Counted from the stretch's first letter, positions 26,511 to 35,831 are shown. The stretch is DNA of 64,000 bases from Bradyrhizobium canariense (GCF_019402665.1 NZ_VSST01000044.1:186001-250000); one strand, 5' to 3'. Numbers and translations are program-made. Notes: generated by a model not told the origin, from the sequence alone.

Positions 26511-27962
26511 ATGAGCAGTTCTGCAAAGGCCGATTCTGTGCTGGCGCTTCATCGCTTCGGAATGGGGCCGCGTCCGGGATCGATTGCGGCTGTCGGGACC
26601 GACCCGCGTGGCGCGCTGATCGCCGAGCTCGACCGTCCGCTCGTCCTGAACGCTGCCGCCACCCTCCCCTCCAGCGCAAAGGCCTATCGCACCGTGGCCG
26701 ATGCCAATGCGCGGCGCACGGCGCGCGCCAAGCAGGCCCAGCAGCAGGCTAAAAAGCAGCAGGTGGCGGCGACGCCGACCATGTCGGAAGACCAGACGCA
26801 AGGGCAGGTAGCGGACAAGGACGCCGCCGAGATGGCGGCCAAGCAGGCAGCCGACGCCATTCCCGATCCCGGACGTCCGATCTATTTGCAGGAAGCCAAG
26901 GTGCGCACCGAAGCTGCGCTTTCCGCCGACATCGGTTTCGCCGAGCGGCTGGTGTGGTTCTGGTCCAACCATTTCTGCGTCTCGGCCAACCGGATCCAGA
27001 GCATGTCCGGCGCCTATGAGCGCGAAGCCGTTCGCGCAAATGCGCTCGGCCGCTTCGTCGATCTCCTGCTGGCCGTCGAGGGTCATCCGGCGATGCTGGT
27101 CTATCTCGACAATCTTGGTTCGATGGGCGCGAATTCGACGGCCGGCATCAACCGTAGCAGCGGCCTCAACGAAAACTTCGCGCGCGAGATCATGGAGCTG
27201 CATACGCTCGGCGTGCGCGCCGGCTACACCCAGGACGACGTCATCAGCTTCGCCAATGTGCTGACCGGCTGGACGCTGGTGCCGCCGGGCGCCGATCCTC
27301 AGCACGGCGGCGATTTCACCTTCAATCCGCGGCTGCACGAGCCCGGCGGACAGACCGTGCTGGGCAAACGCTACGAGCAGGAGGATGCCGAGCAGGGCCG
27401 CGCCGTGTTGCGCGACCTCGCCGCCCATCCCGCGACCGCGACCCATGTCGCGACAAAACTCGCGCGCCATTTCGTCGCCGACGATCCGTCGCCGGTGCTC
27501 GTCGAGCAGATGGCAAGGACCTTTCGCGACACCGAGGGCGATCTCAAGCAGGTCGCGATTGCGATGGTGTCCTCGGACGAGGCCTGGCGCGGGCCGCCGT
27601 CGAAGCTCAAGCGTCCCGGGGAATGGGTCGTCGGCATGGTGCGTGCGACCGGCATCACGGTCGTCGATCCCGTCCGCTTCACCGGCGGCCAGGAGCTGCT
27701 CGGTGAGGCGCTGTGGCGTCCGTCGGCGCCGAAGGGCTATCCGGATGACGAGCCCAGCTGGATCGACGGCGTCGGCCGGCGGCTCGACGTCGCCAACAAT
27801 TTCGCCGAGCGCATCACCGGCATGGCCGATCCGCAAGTGATCATCGAAGACGTCTTCGCATCGGAGATAGCGCCCGAGGTGAAGCAGGCGGTCAGCCGTG
27901 CCGAGAGCCGGCAGCAGGCGTTGGCGCTCTTGTTCATGTCGGCGGATTTTCAGAGGAGGTGA
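26511..27962 (+). CDS. DUF1800 family protein
   Basis: A 483-residue protein of the DUF1800 family, recognised from ALHRFGMGPRPG near the N-terminus, LVWFWSNHFCVS, and the family hallmark GLNENFAREIMELHTLGV. An insertion rich in Ala/Gln/Lys (residues ~65-110) separates the first two blocks. The biochemical function of the family is not established. It is found beside DUF1501 genes in many proteobacteria, as here, where the DUF1501 gene follows within two bases. There is no clear signal peptide. Confidence 0.9.
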   Translation: MSSSAKADSVLALHRFGMGPRPGSIAAVGTDPRGALIAELDRPLVLNAAATLPSSAKAYRTVADANARRTARAKQAQQQAKKQQVAATPTMSEDQTQGQVADKDAAEMAAKQAADAIPDPGRPIYLQEAKVRTEAALSADIGFAERLVWFWSNHFCVSANRIQSMSGAYEREAVRANALGRFVDLLLAVEGHPAMLVYLDNLGSMGANSTAGINRSSGLNENFAREIMELHTLGVRAGYTQDDVISFANVLTGWTLVPPGADPQHGGDFTFNPRLHEPGGQTVLGKRYEQEDAEQGRAVLRDLAAHPATATHVATKLARHFVADDPSPVLVEQMARTFRDTEGDLKQVAIAMVSSDEAWRGPPSKLKRPGEWVVGMVRATGITVVDPVRFTGGQELLGEALWRPSAPKGYPDDEPSWIDGVGRRLDVANNFAERITGMADPQVIIEDVFASEIAPEVKQAVSRAESRQQALALLFMSADFQRR

Positions 27963-27964
27963 GC

Positions 27965-29215
27965 ATGGGCGTCGTCAATCATTTGCCCACGCGGCGCGAG
28001 CTTCTGGTCGGGTCCGGCGCGCTGTTCGCGTGGAGCCAGATGCCTGGGATCGCGCGCGCCGAAGGGCGCGATCCGCGACTGCTGGTCATCGTGCTGCGCG
28101 GAGCGCTCGACGGCCTCGGCGCGGTTGCGCCGGTCGGCGATCCCGACTGGATTTCCTTGCGCGGCGATCGTGCGCTGGTGCTGGACGGCAAGCCGCCAGC
28201 GCTGCCGCTCGATGCCTTCTTCGCGCTCAATCCTGCGATGCCGAATCTGCATCGGCTCTACAAGAGCGGCAAGGCTGCCATCGTCCATGCCACCGCGACG
28301 CCCTATCGCGAGCGTTCGCATTTCGACGGCCAGGACGTGCTGGAAAGCGGGCTCGTCAAGCCCGGCATGACCAGCTCGGGATGGCTCAACCGCGCGCTGC
28401 TCGCGCTGGAATCCGGCGGGCGTGTCGACCCGCGCGGCAGCCGCGCGCTCGGCATCGGCTCCGTGACGCCGCTGGTGGTGCGCGGTTCGGCGCCCGTCAT
28501 GACGTGGGTGCCGCAGCGATTGTTGCCGGCGAGCGAGGACACGCAGAACCGCCTGCTCGATCTCTACCAGCACACCGATCCGAAGCTTGCGACCGTGCTC
28601 CAGGCGCGCATGAAGCTCGCTTCGCTCGGCGGCGCATTGGGCACGGGCGATCCGATGTCTGACGATCCGACCTTGGCGCCGCCCGGCATCGCGCGCGTCC
28701 GCGCCTACTTCGCCGAAGCCGCCGGCACGGCCGCGCGCTATCTCGCCAAGCCCGACGGTCCGCGCGTCGGCGCCATGGGCTTCGTCGGCTGGGATACGCA
28801 CATCGCCGAGGGCGCGGCCTCGGGCCAGCTCTACAATCTGCTCGGCGCGCTCGACGGCGCCTTTGCCGCAATCGAGAGCAACATGGGCGAAGCGTGGCGC
28901 GAGACAGTCGTGGCCGTTGTCACGGAGTTCGGGCGAACCGCGCGCATCAACGGTACGCAGGGCACGGACCACGGCACGGGCACGGTCGCCTTCCTGATCG
29001 GCGGCGGGCTCACCGGTGGCCGCGTGATCGCGGACTGGCCGGGCCTGAAGCCGGCGCAACTCTTCGAGGATCGCGATCTCAAGCCGACCACGGATTTGCG
29101 CGCAGTGTTGAAGGGCCTGCTGAGGGATCATCTGCGTGTCGAGGAGAAGGTGCTCGCAGACGCCGTCTTCCCGGGCAGCGCCGACGTCAGGCCGATGGGA
29201 GGCCTCGTCGGCTGA
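27965..29215 (+). CDS. DUF1501 family protein, Tat-exported
   Basis: A 416-residue protein of the DUF1501 family, related to the alkaline phosphatase/sulfatase fold. The N-terminus TRRELLVGSGALFAWSQMPGIARA looks like a twin-arginine signal. Family signatures include LVIVLRGALDGLGAVAPVGD, SHFDGQDVLESG, and, near the end, VVTEFGRTARINGTQGTDHGTGT. Partner of DUF1800 in a two-gene operon (ATG two bases after the previous stop, ribosome site AGAGGAGGTGAGC). Exported protein of unknown reaction. Confidence 0.9.
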   Translation: MGVVNHLPTRRELLVGSGALFAWSQMPGIARAEGRDPRLLVIVLRGALDGLGAVAPVGDPDWISLRGDRALVLDGKPPALPLDAFFALNPAMPNLHRLYKSGKAAIVHATATPYRERSHFDGQDVLESGLVKPGMTSSGWLNRALLALESGGRVDPRGSRALGIGSVTPLVVRGSAPVMTWVPQRLLPASEDTQNRLLDLYQHTDPKLATVLQARMKLASLGGALGTGDPMSDDPTLAPPGIARVRAYFAEAAGTAARYLAKPDGPRVGAMGFVGWDTHIAEGAASGQLYNLLGALDGAFAAIESNMGEAWRETVVAVVTEFGRTARINGTQGTDHGTGTVAFLIGGGLTGGRVIADWPGLKPAQLFEDRDLKPTTDLRAVLKGLLRDHLRVEEKVLADAVFPGSADVRPMGGLVG

Positions 29216-29245
29216 CGGCGCGGCTCTCGCAACCGGATCGGGTTC

Positions 29246-29470
29246 ATGATGTGCACGCTGACACAACGGGAGCTCGACTTTCTCGCCAGCCTGAAGACCG
29301 GCTGGCGGCTGCTCTATCGGCGCGAGCTCGCGCGGCTGTTGAAGGGCGACGCCGAGCCTGGTGAGGTTCAACCGCAGACGCGCCCGATCGTCTGGCGCGT
29401 CGTATCGGGCTTATCCCAGGAGTCTGTCTCGATTCAGGACAAGCCAGTGTGGTGGAATCGTCACAGCTAA
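29246..29470 (+). CDS. Small hypothetical protein
   Basis: A 74-codon frame beginning MMCTLTQRELDFLASLKTGW shortly after the DUF1501 gene. The first ~45 residues look protein-like (amphipathic, LASLKTGWRLLYRRELARLLKG) and the tail is less convincing. No domain was recognised and the ribosome site is weak. The frame fills most of the gap before the RlpA gene. It may be a real small gene or chance. Confidence 0.35.
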   Translation: MMCTLTQRELDFLASLKTGWRLLYRRELARLLKGDAEPGEVQPQTRPIVWRVVSGLSQESVSIQDKPVWWNRHS

Positions 29471-29564
29471 ACGCGAAACGGCTGCGGCCTCAGGCGCGCT
29501 TTCGTTCCGACAAGGTTCTGCCCTCATTGCCCACCGAAACTCGGGGCCGTTCGGAGGGCGCATC

Positions 29565-30080
29565 ATGTCTCGATTTGCACGTGCCGAAACTGCCCGGATT
29601 TCGCCGGCAACCCTGTGCCGGATCCTGCTCGCCATCATCGGCGCGGCGTCGCTTGCGGCGTGTGCGCAATCGCCGGTCGGCCGCCAGAAGGCCGATCTCG
29701 GCCCCCACCGCCAAGCCGCTGTCGAGCGCCCGCACAGGGTGGCGGCGCTGCATCCGCGTCCGATCAGCCGGGCGCGCGTCCCCGACGGTGATGCAAAGCA
29801 AAGCGTCTCGCATGGCGTCGCCAGTTTCTATTCGGACACGGAGACGGCAAGCGGCGAGCGGTTTGACAAGAACGAATTGACCGCGGCCCATCCCAGCCTG
29901 CCGTTCGGCACCAAGCTGCGCGTCACCGATGTCTCGTCCGGCCGGTTCGTGACCGTCAGGATCAACGATCGCGGGCCGTATGTTCGCGGACGCGTGGTCG
30001 ACATCTCTCCCTCCGCGGCTGAGGCGCTCGGCATGGTCGACAAGGGTGTCACCAATGTCCGGCTCGACGTGGTGCGATAA
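29565..30080 (+). CDS. rlpA: Septal ring lytic transglycosylase RlpA-family lipoprotein
   Basis: A 171-residue lipoprotein: signal ILLAIIGAASLAACAQ with a lipobox Cys, then a basic linker and a C-terminal double-psi beta-barrel with HGVASFYSDTETASGERF, LPFGTKLRVTD, VRINDRGPYVRGRVVDIS and the closing GVTNVRLDVV. RlpA proteins cleave peptidoglycan strands lacking stem peptides at the septum. No SPOR domain is present, so septal targeting is uncertain. The start is the ATG that opens the signal peptide; the in-frame sequence upstream does not look coding. Confidence 0.85.
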   Translation: MSRFARAETARISPATLCRILLAIIGAASLAACAQSPVGRQKADLGPHRQAAVERPHRVAALHPRPISRARVPDGDAKQSVSHGVASFYSDTETASGERFDKNELTAAHPSLPFGTKLRVTDVSSGRFVTVRINDRGPYVRGRVVDISPSAAEALGMVDKGVTNVRLDVVR

Positions 30081-30191
30081 TTTGCAGTGACATCGATCCG
30101 AAATGCTGTGCTTAACCGACTGTTAGCCGCCTCCAGCGCACCATGGATACCGAGCAATTCGGGAATCCACCGAAGCAATTGGGGGCGGCGT

Positions 30192-30347
30192 TTGACCACG
30201 ATCCAGTATCTCGAAGATCAGGCCGCACGCGCCGAGCGGCTGGCCAAACGGATCACGGATACATTGACGATCGAAAAGCTCCTGACCTTCGCGGGCGAAC
30301 GCCGCCGCGAGATCGAGGTCATCGCCGGCAAGTACCGGCGCGCCTGA
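30192..30347 (+). CDS. Small hypothetical protein (51 residues)
   Basis: A 51-residue helical protein starting at TTG 30192 behind TTGGGGGCGG: TTIQYLEDQAARAERLAKR then a short linker and a second amphipathic helix ending VIAGKYRRA. The style is that of short hypothetical proteins common in Bradyrhizobium-type genomes. Function unknown. A longer frame beginning at 30087 includes non-protein-like sequence and was rejected. Confidence 0.55.
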   Translation: MTTIQYLEDQAARAERLAKRITDTLTIEKLLTFAGERRREIEVIAGKYRRA

Positions 30348-30367
30348 TTTTCATCCTCCATGCACGC

Positions 30368-30682
30368 TCAGCTATGGCTCTCGACGAAGTCGCTGAGATA
30401 GTCGGGCAGCGTCACGCCATCGATGTCGCAGCGCGCCCGAATCTCGCCGGCGACGTCGGTCGAGATGTCCTTCATCCAGTGCTCGAGCGTGTTGAAGGAG
30501 ATGACCTTGACGGGGTCGTTGAAGCAGCCGGCGACGAGTTCGCCAATCGTGGCGTCGAGATCGCTTCGCTCGACACGGATTTCGGTCGCCTTGTCGAGGC
30601 GGTCGATCACCACGAACAGGGTCTGGTCTGCGCCATAGGGCACGACCGGGGCTGGCACGCCGGCTTCAAGCATGTGAGGCAC
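30368..30682 (-). CDS. Hypothetical protein (104 residues)
   Basis: A soluble acidic protein of about 100 residues without recognised domain. It contains LFVVIDRLDKATEIRVERSD and ends with ISTDVAGEIRARCDIDGV then LSDFVESHS. Composition and codon usage look like a real gene. Start either GTG 30682 (AAGG six bases before) or ATG 30673. It lies alone between convergent and codirectional small genes; nothing ties it to a pathway. Confidence 0.6.
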   Translation of the reverse strand: MPHMLEAGVPAPVVPYGADQTLFVVIDRLDKATEIRVERSDLDATIGELVAGCFNDPVKVISFNTLEHWMKDISTDVAGEIRARCDIDGVTLPDYLSDFVESHS

Positions 30683-30759
30683 TCACGCCTTCGCTTCCGA
30701 TCACCATCAACGGGAAAAACCGGAAGAAGGTTCCTGCGGTCAGCAAGCTTCTGCGAAGA

Positions 30760-31032
30760 TCAGAGAAATTCGCGCAGGCGCGCCAGCTCGGTGATGTGCT
30801 CAGGCGAGAGGATGTCCGTGACCAGCGGCGGCTGCGCGATCGTGCGGATCTCATAGAGATGCCGGGTCGCCGCCGGCTTCGCCATGAACGCCGAGATGCA
30901 TTCGTCGAGCGTGCCCTCGATCACCTGGTACGACGCTCGGTCCGACCGTCGCCGGTTCGCAAGCGATGGCCATTTATGCAGCACCGCAAGGACACCAAAA
31001 TCGACCTTTGAATCCCCAACTACGTCCCCCAT
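30760..31032 (-). CDS. Hypothetical protein (90 residues)
   Basis: A 90-residue soluble protein with a balanced composition: VDFGVLAVLHKWPSLANRR, then YQVIEGTLDECISAFMAKP and the C-terminal LSPEHITELARLREFL. No domain recognised; it has the character of a conserved rhizobial hypothetical. ATG at 31032. The hairpin at 31048-31084 immediately upstream probably ends transcription from the monooxygenase gene. Confidence 0.65.
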   Translation of the reverse strand: MGDVVGDSKVDFGVLAVLHKWPSLANRRRSDRASYQVIEGTLDECISAFMAKPAATRHLYEIRTIAQPPLVTDILSPEHITELARLREFL

Positions 31033-31047
31033 CGTCCCGCCTCACGC

Positions 31048-31084
31048 AAAAAGAACCCCGGCACACGATCCTGCGTACCGGGGC
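31048..31084 (-). terminator. Rho-independent terminator of the monooxygenase-esterase gene
   Basis: Read on the minus strand, a GGCCCCGG...CCGGGG stem with a 16-base loop is followed by TTCTTTTT, a standard intrinsic terminator about 80 bases beyond the stop at 31162. Confidence 0.75.
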
Positions 31085-31161
31085 CTACACCCATTACTGC
31101 ATCTCAATGCCACAGCACCAAACGCGATGACGGGGAAATAGTTCCCGGCCAATGTTCGCTT

Positions 31162-33852
31162 TCAGCTCGCGGCCGCGGCGATTCTATGCCCTGGGCCGGT
31201 GTGACTGTGGCTGGTCTCATCGCCGCGACCAACTTCGGGCGGAAGCCCGGCGAAGCGCCGCAAGGCCTCGGCCATCTGCACCCGGCCGGAGACCCCGGTG
31301 ATCACCACGTCCACCATGGTGAACGACGAATGGAAATGGCCGCGCGCCCTAAGTTGCTCGACCGGGACGCCGGCGGCAGCCATTTTCTCGGCATAGGCGA
31401 TGCCTTCGTCACGCAGGGGGTCGAATTCGCAGGTGACGACGAAGGCCGGCGGCAACCCTGAGACCTTGCCGCGGAGCGGCGAGACGCGCGGATCGGTGCG
31501 GTCGGCCGGCGAGCAATAGAGGTCCCAGAACCAGTACATTAGCGACCGGGTCAGGAAATAGCCGGTCGCATTGTCGTTGTAGGAGGGGCGGTCGAAGCTG
31601 CAGTCGGTGACCGGGCAGATCAGGAGCTGACCCGCGATATCAGGGCCGCCGCGATCGCGCGCAAGCTGGCAGGTGACGGCGGCGATGTTGCCGCCGGCGC
31701 TCCAGCCCGCGACCAGCACCGGGCCCGGCCTGCCGCCGAGCTCGGCGGCGTGCTCCGCGATCCAGCGCGTCGCCGCGTAGCCGTCTTCGGCCGCGGCCGG
31801 GAAACGATGCTCGGGCGCATGACGATAGCCGACGCTGACGAGCATCATGCCGGTCCGCCGCACCATGTCGCGGCAGAACGGCTCGTCGGATTGCTCGTCG
31901 CCGAGCACCCAGCCGCCGCCGTGGAAATAGACCACGACCGGATGCGGCCCCGGTGTTGCCGGCCGGTACACCCGGTAGGGCAGCGGGCCGTCGGCGCCGG
32001 GCAGGGTGCCGTCGACGATCTCGCCGATCGGCCGTCCAGCCGGGCGGCCCTTGTTGAACTCGTCGACGAAGGCGCGAGCGCCGAGCGCGCCCATCGACTC
32101 TATCGGCGGCAGGTTGAGCGACGCCAGCAGGTTCAGCACCAGCCGCACATCTGGCTGGAGGCGCACCACCTCGCCGTCATTGCATTGCGCGGCGACATCG
32201 GGGCCGGTCAGCTTGAAGCCGAGCATGCCCCGGCTGACGACCTCGTCGCAGATGCTGCGATAGGGACCGACACCGCCGGTATAGGGCATCAGCCCCTGCA
32301 CCTTGCCGGGAACGTTGGCGCCGGTGTACCAGGTGTTGGCGAGCCGGTGCAGCGTCACCATCGAGCAGTCGGCCATGTGCCTGCCCCAGCCGGCCTGCGC
32401 CGTCGCGGTCGGCTCGATCGTGGTGAAGCCGGCGTCGCGCAATGCTGCGAGACGATCGACCACCCAGTCGACATGCTGTTCGATCGACACTGCCATGTTC
32501 GACAGCACCGACGGGCTGCCGGGGCCGGTGATCATGAAGAAGTTCGGGAAGCCTGCGACGGTGAGCCCGAGATAGGTCTGCGGCCCCTGCGCCCAGACAT
32601 CGGTGAGCGATCTGCCGCCGCGTCCGCTGATCGGGTGCACGGCGCGGATCGCGCCGGTCATGGCGTCGAAGCCGGTCGCGAACACGATCACGTCAACGTC
32701 GACGATGCGCCTCGACGTCGTGATGCCGCTTGCGGTGATCGCCTTGATCGGTTCCTGACGCAGATTGACCAGCGTGACGTTCGGCCGGTTGTAGGTCGCG
32801 TAATAATTGGTATCGAGGCAGGGGCGTTTGGCGCCGAACGGATGATCGTCCGGCATCAGCGCCGCGGCGGTCTCGGGGTCTTTGACGGCGGCGCGGATCT
32901 TCTCGCGGATCAGGTCCTGGACGATCTTGTTGCCGTCGATGTCGACCGCTTGGTCGGCCCAGAGCTGGGTCAGGATGTGGACGAGGTCGCCGGCCGCCCA
33001 GGCGCGTTCGAACCGCTCACGACGCTCGGCATCGCTTAATTGCCAGCTCACGACCGTCTGCTGCGGATAGGGCACGCCGGCCATCGACTGGCGCGCCTGC
33101 TCGCGATAGGCCGCGCGATCGCCTTGCAGCAGGCTCATGCGATCGGAAGGCGCAGGGCCGTTATGCGCCGGTAATGCGAAATTCGGCGTGCGCTGGAACA
33201 CGGTCACGTGTGCGGCCTGTTCGGCGATCAGCGGGATCGATTGGATGGCCGACGATCCCGTGCCGATCACCGCGACGCGTTTTCCCGCGAGATTGACGCC
33301 GTCATGCGGCCAGCGTCCGGTGAAATAGACCTCGCCCTTGAAGTCCTTGACGCCGTCGATCTCCGGCGGCTTCGGCGCCGAGAGGCAGCCGGTGGCCATG
33401 ATGTAATGGCGGCAGGAGACCGCTGCGCCATTGTCGGTGGTGAGCTGCCAGCGTTCGGTGGCCTCGTCCCATTTCGCTTCCGTGACTTTGGTCTTGAAGC
33501 GGATGTCACGCCTGAGATCATAGCGGTCGGCGACGAAGCCGAGATAGCGCAGGATCTCCGGCTGGGTCGCGTATTTCTCCGACCAGGTCCAGGCGGTCTC
33601 GAGATCGGGATCGAAGGTGTAGCTGTAATCGATGGTCTGGATATCGCAGCGCGCGCCGGGATATCGGTTCCAGTACCAGGTGCCGCCGACGTCGCCGGCT
33701 TCTTCGAGGCCGACCGCCGTCAGGCCGGCCTTGCGCAGCCGATGGAGAAGATAGAGGCCGGCAAATCCGGCACCGACCACGGCAACATCGACCTGCTGGC
33801 TGGTTCCGCGCCCCGCGTCAGAGGCACGCGCAGCAACCATTGCATCAGGCAT
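31162..33852 (-). CDS. Flavin monooxygenase (Baeyer-Villiger type) fused to an HSL-family alpha/beta hydrolase
   Basis: An 896-residue two-domain enzyme. Residues ~20-540 form a class B flavoprotein monooxygenase: FAD site VAVVGAGFAGLYLLHRL, BVMO-type WYWNRYPGARCDI, second nucleotide site VAVIGTGSSAIQ and FATGFDAMTG. The BVMO fingerprint reads FKGEVYFTGRWP, with Phe where the consensus has His. Residues ~600-890 form an HSL-type carboxylesterase: HGGGW oxyanion motif, nucleophile elbow GWSAGGN, acid in CEFDPLRDEG and HFHSSF for the histidine. The obvious reading is ketone to ester or lactone, then hydrolysis within one chain. Ribosome site GGGAGGAAATGCC. Substrate unknown. Intrinsic terminator downstream. 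Confidence 0.88.
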   Translation of the reverse strand: MPDAMVAARASDAGRGTSQQVDVAVVGAGFAGLYLLHRLRKAGLTAVGLEEAGDVGGTWYWNRYPGARCDIQTIDYSYTFDPDLETAWTWSEKYATQPEILRYLGFVADRYDLRRDIRFKTKVTEAKWDEATERWQLTTDNGAAVSCRHYIMATGCLSAPKPPEIDGVKDFKGEVYFTGRWPHDGVNLAGKRVAVIGTGSSAIQSIPLIAEQAAHVTVFQRTPNFALPAHNGPAPSDRMSLLQGDRAAYREQARQSMAGVPYPQQTVVSWQLSDAERRERFERAWAAGDLVHILTQLWADQAVDIDGNKIVQDLIREKIRAAVKDPETAAALMPDDHPFGAKRPCLDTNYYATYNRPNVTLVNLRQEPIKAITASGITTSRRIVDVDVIVFATGFDAMTGAIRAVHPISGRGGRSLTDVWAQGPQTYLGLTVAGFPNFFMITGPGSPSVLSNMAVSIEQHVDWVVDRLAALRDAGFTTIEPTATAQAGWGRHMADCSMVTLHRLANTWYTGANVPGKVQGLMPYTGGVGPYRSICDEVVSRGMLGFKLTGPDVAAQCNDGEVVRLQPDVRLVLNLLASLNLPPIESMGALGARAFVDEFNKGRPAGRPIGEIVDGTLPGADGPLPYRVYRPATPGPHPVVVYFHGGGWVLGDEQSDEPFCRDMVRRTGMMLVSVGYRHAPEHRFPAAAEDGYAATRWIAEHAAELGGRPGPVLVAGWSAGGNIAAVTCQLARDRGGPDIAGQLLICPVTDCSFDRPSYNDNATGYFLTRSLMYWFWDLYCSPADRTDPRVSPLRGKVSGLPPAFVVTCEFDPLRDEGIAYAEKMAAAGVPVEQLRARGHFHSSFTMVDVVITGVSGRVQMAEALRRFAGLPPEVGRGDETSHSHTGPGHRIAAAAS

Positions 33853-34079
33853 GGCATTTCCTCCCGTCTGTTTTGTTTTGCCGGCAGGCTATCGCTGCAG
33901 GTTCGGCTTGTCATCACGGCATGTGCAATCTTCGGTAGCCATTTGCGGCGTCATCATGGCCGCGTGAATGTTGCGGCAGCACACGCATCGCGATGCACAA
34001 TGGCCGTGATTTCCCGGGCTAATCAGGGTCGATCCACCTGTGTATGCTCTTGTTTTTGCCACGCGTGCCGACGGGCGTC

Positions 34080-34289
34080 ATGACAGAGTTGAGTGAACGG
34101 ACCAAAGCGAACATGGACGTCGTCCTTGAGGAGACGTGCCGCCAACTGCCGCACGGCGGCGATCACGACAGCCGCAGGTTCATCGCCCAGCGGCTGATCG
34201 AGGCAGCGCAGTCCGGTCACACCACGCTCGGTGAACTCGGCATCATCGCACGGCACGCACTGGCGGAGCTTGCGGCCAAGCGGAGCTAG
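34080..34289 (+). CDS. Small hypothetical protein (69 residues)
   Basis: A 69-residue helical protein: MTELSERTKANMDVVLEET, then LPHGGDHDSRRFIAQRLIEAA and TTLGELGIIARHALAELA. This resembles short conserved hypotheticals seen in Bradyrhizobium-type genomes; function unknown. Start chosen at ATG 34080; an upstream start at 34044 adds a poorly coding leader. Confidence 0.7.
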   Translation: MTELSERTKANMDVVLEETCRQLPHGGDHDSRRFIAQRLIEAAQSGHTTLGELGIIARHALAELAAKRS

Positions 34290-34370
34290 GCGCAGCCGCG
34301 GCGCTTGCCTCGCAGCGGGCCACGGACATAACCTGCCCAAAATCCTTCCGCGCATCGAGATGCTCCGAAG

Positions 34371-35831
34371 ATGCGGTCCGTGTTCGCGCTGTTTGCGACG
34401 TCTCTCGTCCTCTGTTGCGCCGGCTCGGCCGTGGCCCAGCCGGTCGGCCAATTTCCATTTGCGCTGACGCGCGAAGGACAGATGCTTGGCGCCGTCGAAG
34501 GCGAGATAGCCTCGTTCAAGGGGCTGGCCTATGCGGCCGCGCCGATCGGGCCGCTGCGCTGGCGTCCGCCGCAGGCCGCGCCCGAGAGTTCGGAGATGCG
34601 CACCGCCTATGCCTATGGCGCGCCGTGTCTTCAGCCCTCGCTGCCGGGTTCGAGCGAGGATTGCCTGACGCTGAACGTGTTCCGTCCGTTTGGGGTCGAC
34701 GGCCCGCTGCCGGTGATGATGTTCATCCACGACGGCGCTTTCGTCAGCGGCACCGCGAATGATCCGCTGTTCGATGGTGCCAGGCTCGCGCAAGCCGGCG
34801 TCATCGTGGTGACCGTGAATTTTCGCCTCGGCGCGTTCGGCTGGCTCAGCGATCCCGCGCTGTCGGAAGGCGGCTCCGGTAATTACGGCCTGATGGACCA
34901 GATCGCGGCGCTGCATTGGGTGCACGACAACATCGCGGCCTTCGGCGGCGATCCCGCCAACGTCACCTTGTTCGGCAGTGGCGCAGGCGCGACCTCGATC
35001 GCGCTGCTGATGCTGTCTGAGCAATCGCGCGATCTCTTCCAGAGAGCCATTCTGCAATCGATCCCCGGCCGTGCGCGCCTGCGTTCGGCACAAGAGGCCG
35101 AGATTGTGGGTCGGCAATTCATGGCGGCGATGGGGCGACAGGCCGACTTGCGCGCAGCCGAGCCGCGACGCCTGCTTGCCGTCGAAAAACATCTCCTGGA
35201 AAAATCACCGCGCAGCTTTGGGCCGACGATCGATGGAAGTCTGGTGAGCGAGGATGTCGCCGCGGGCTTCGCGGCCGGACATGAGAGCCGCATTCCCTTG
35301 ATCATCGGCTCGAACGACGACGAGACCGGTTTCGACGACGAGCTGGATATCCGGGAAGAGCTGGCATCGTCAGGCACCACCAGCGATGAGCTGCGCAGGC
35401 TCTATTCTGACCTCGCCAGATCTTCCAGCCGCGCGGCAAGGTTTTACACCGACAAGATCTTCTCCGAGCCGGTGAGACTGCTGGCGCGCCTGCACGCCGC
35501 CAGCGGTGCGCCCACCTTTCGCTATCGCTTCGCCTATGTGCCGGAGGCACGGCGCGCCAACCCCGAGGGCGGTCACGGGCGGGAATTGCAGTTCATCTTC
35601 GGCGTGGAAGGCATGCCGGGTGCGGGCATCCTGTCACGAGCCGATCGCGAGGTCGCAAATCGCATGCGTGCCTACTGGATCAATTTCGCCAAGAGCGGCG
35701 ATCCCAACGGTGCGGACCTGCCCCATTGGGACGCGGCCGCAGGCAGCGATCGCCTGCTGCTGATCACGAACGATCGCATCGCGAGCGGAGACGACCCCTG
35801 GTCGGAGCGCCTGGACCGGTTCGGGCGTTAG
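34371..35831 (+). CDS. Type-B carboxylesterase homologue lacking the nucleophile serine
   Basis: A 486-residue exported protein (signal SVFALFATSLVLCCAGSAVAQ) of the carboxylesterase/cholinesterase family: FKGLAYAAAPIGPLRWRPPQ, SEDCLTLNVFRP, VNFRLGAFGWL and NYGLMDQIAALHWVHDNIAAF are hallmark blocks. The nucleophile elbow, normally FGESAG, reads FGSGAGATS (codons ttc ggc agt ggc gca ggc), so Gly stands at the Ser position. The oxyanion HGGxF reads HDGAF. The acid (GSNDDETGF) and His (GGHGRELQFIFG) are kept. Either it is a non-catalytic binding protein or it uses a shifted serine. The frame is intact, so it is not a simple pseudogene. Confidence 0.85.
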   Translation: MRSVFALFATSLVLCCAGSAVAQPVGQFPFALTREGQMLGAVEGEIASFKGLAYAAAPIGPLRWRPPQAAPESSEMRTAYAYGAPCLQPSLPGSSEDCLTLNVFRPFGVDGPLPVMMFIHDGAFVSGTANDPLFDGARLAQAGVIVVTVNFRLGAFGWLSDPALSEGGSGNYGLMDQIAALHWVHDNIAAFGGDPANVTLFGSGAGATSIALLMLSEQSRDLFQRAILQSIPGRARLRSAQEAEIVGRQFMAAMGRQADLRAAEPRRLLAVEKHLLEKSPRSFGPTIDGSLVSEDVAAGFAAGHESRIPLIIGSNDDETGFDDELDIREELASSGTTSDELRRLYSDLARSSSRAARFYTDKIFSEPVRLLARLHAASGAPTFRYRFAYVPEARRANPEGGHGRELQFIFGVEGMPGAGILSRADREVANRMRAYWINFAKSGDPNGADLPHWDAAAGSDRLLLITNDRIASGDDPWSERLDRFGR

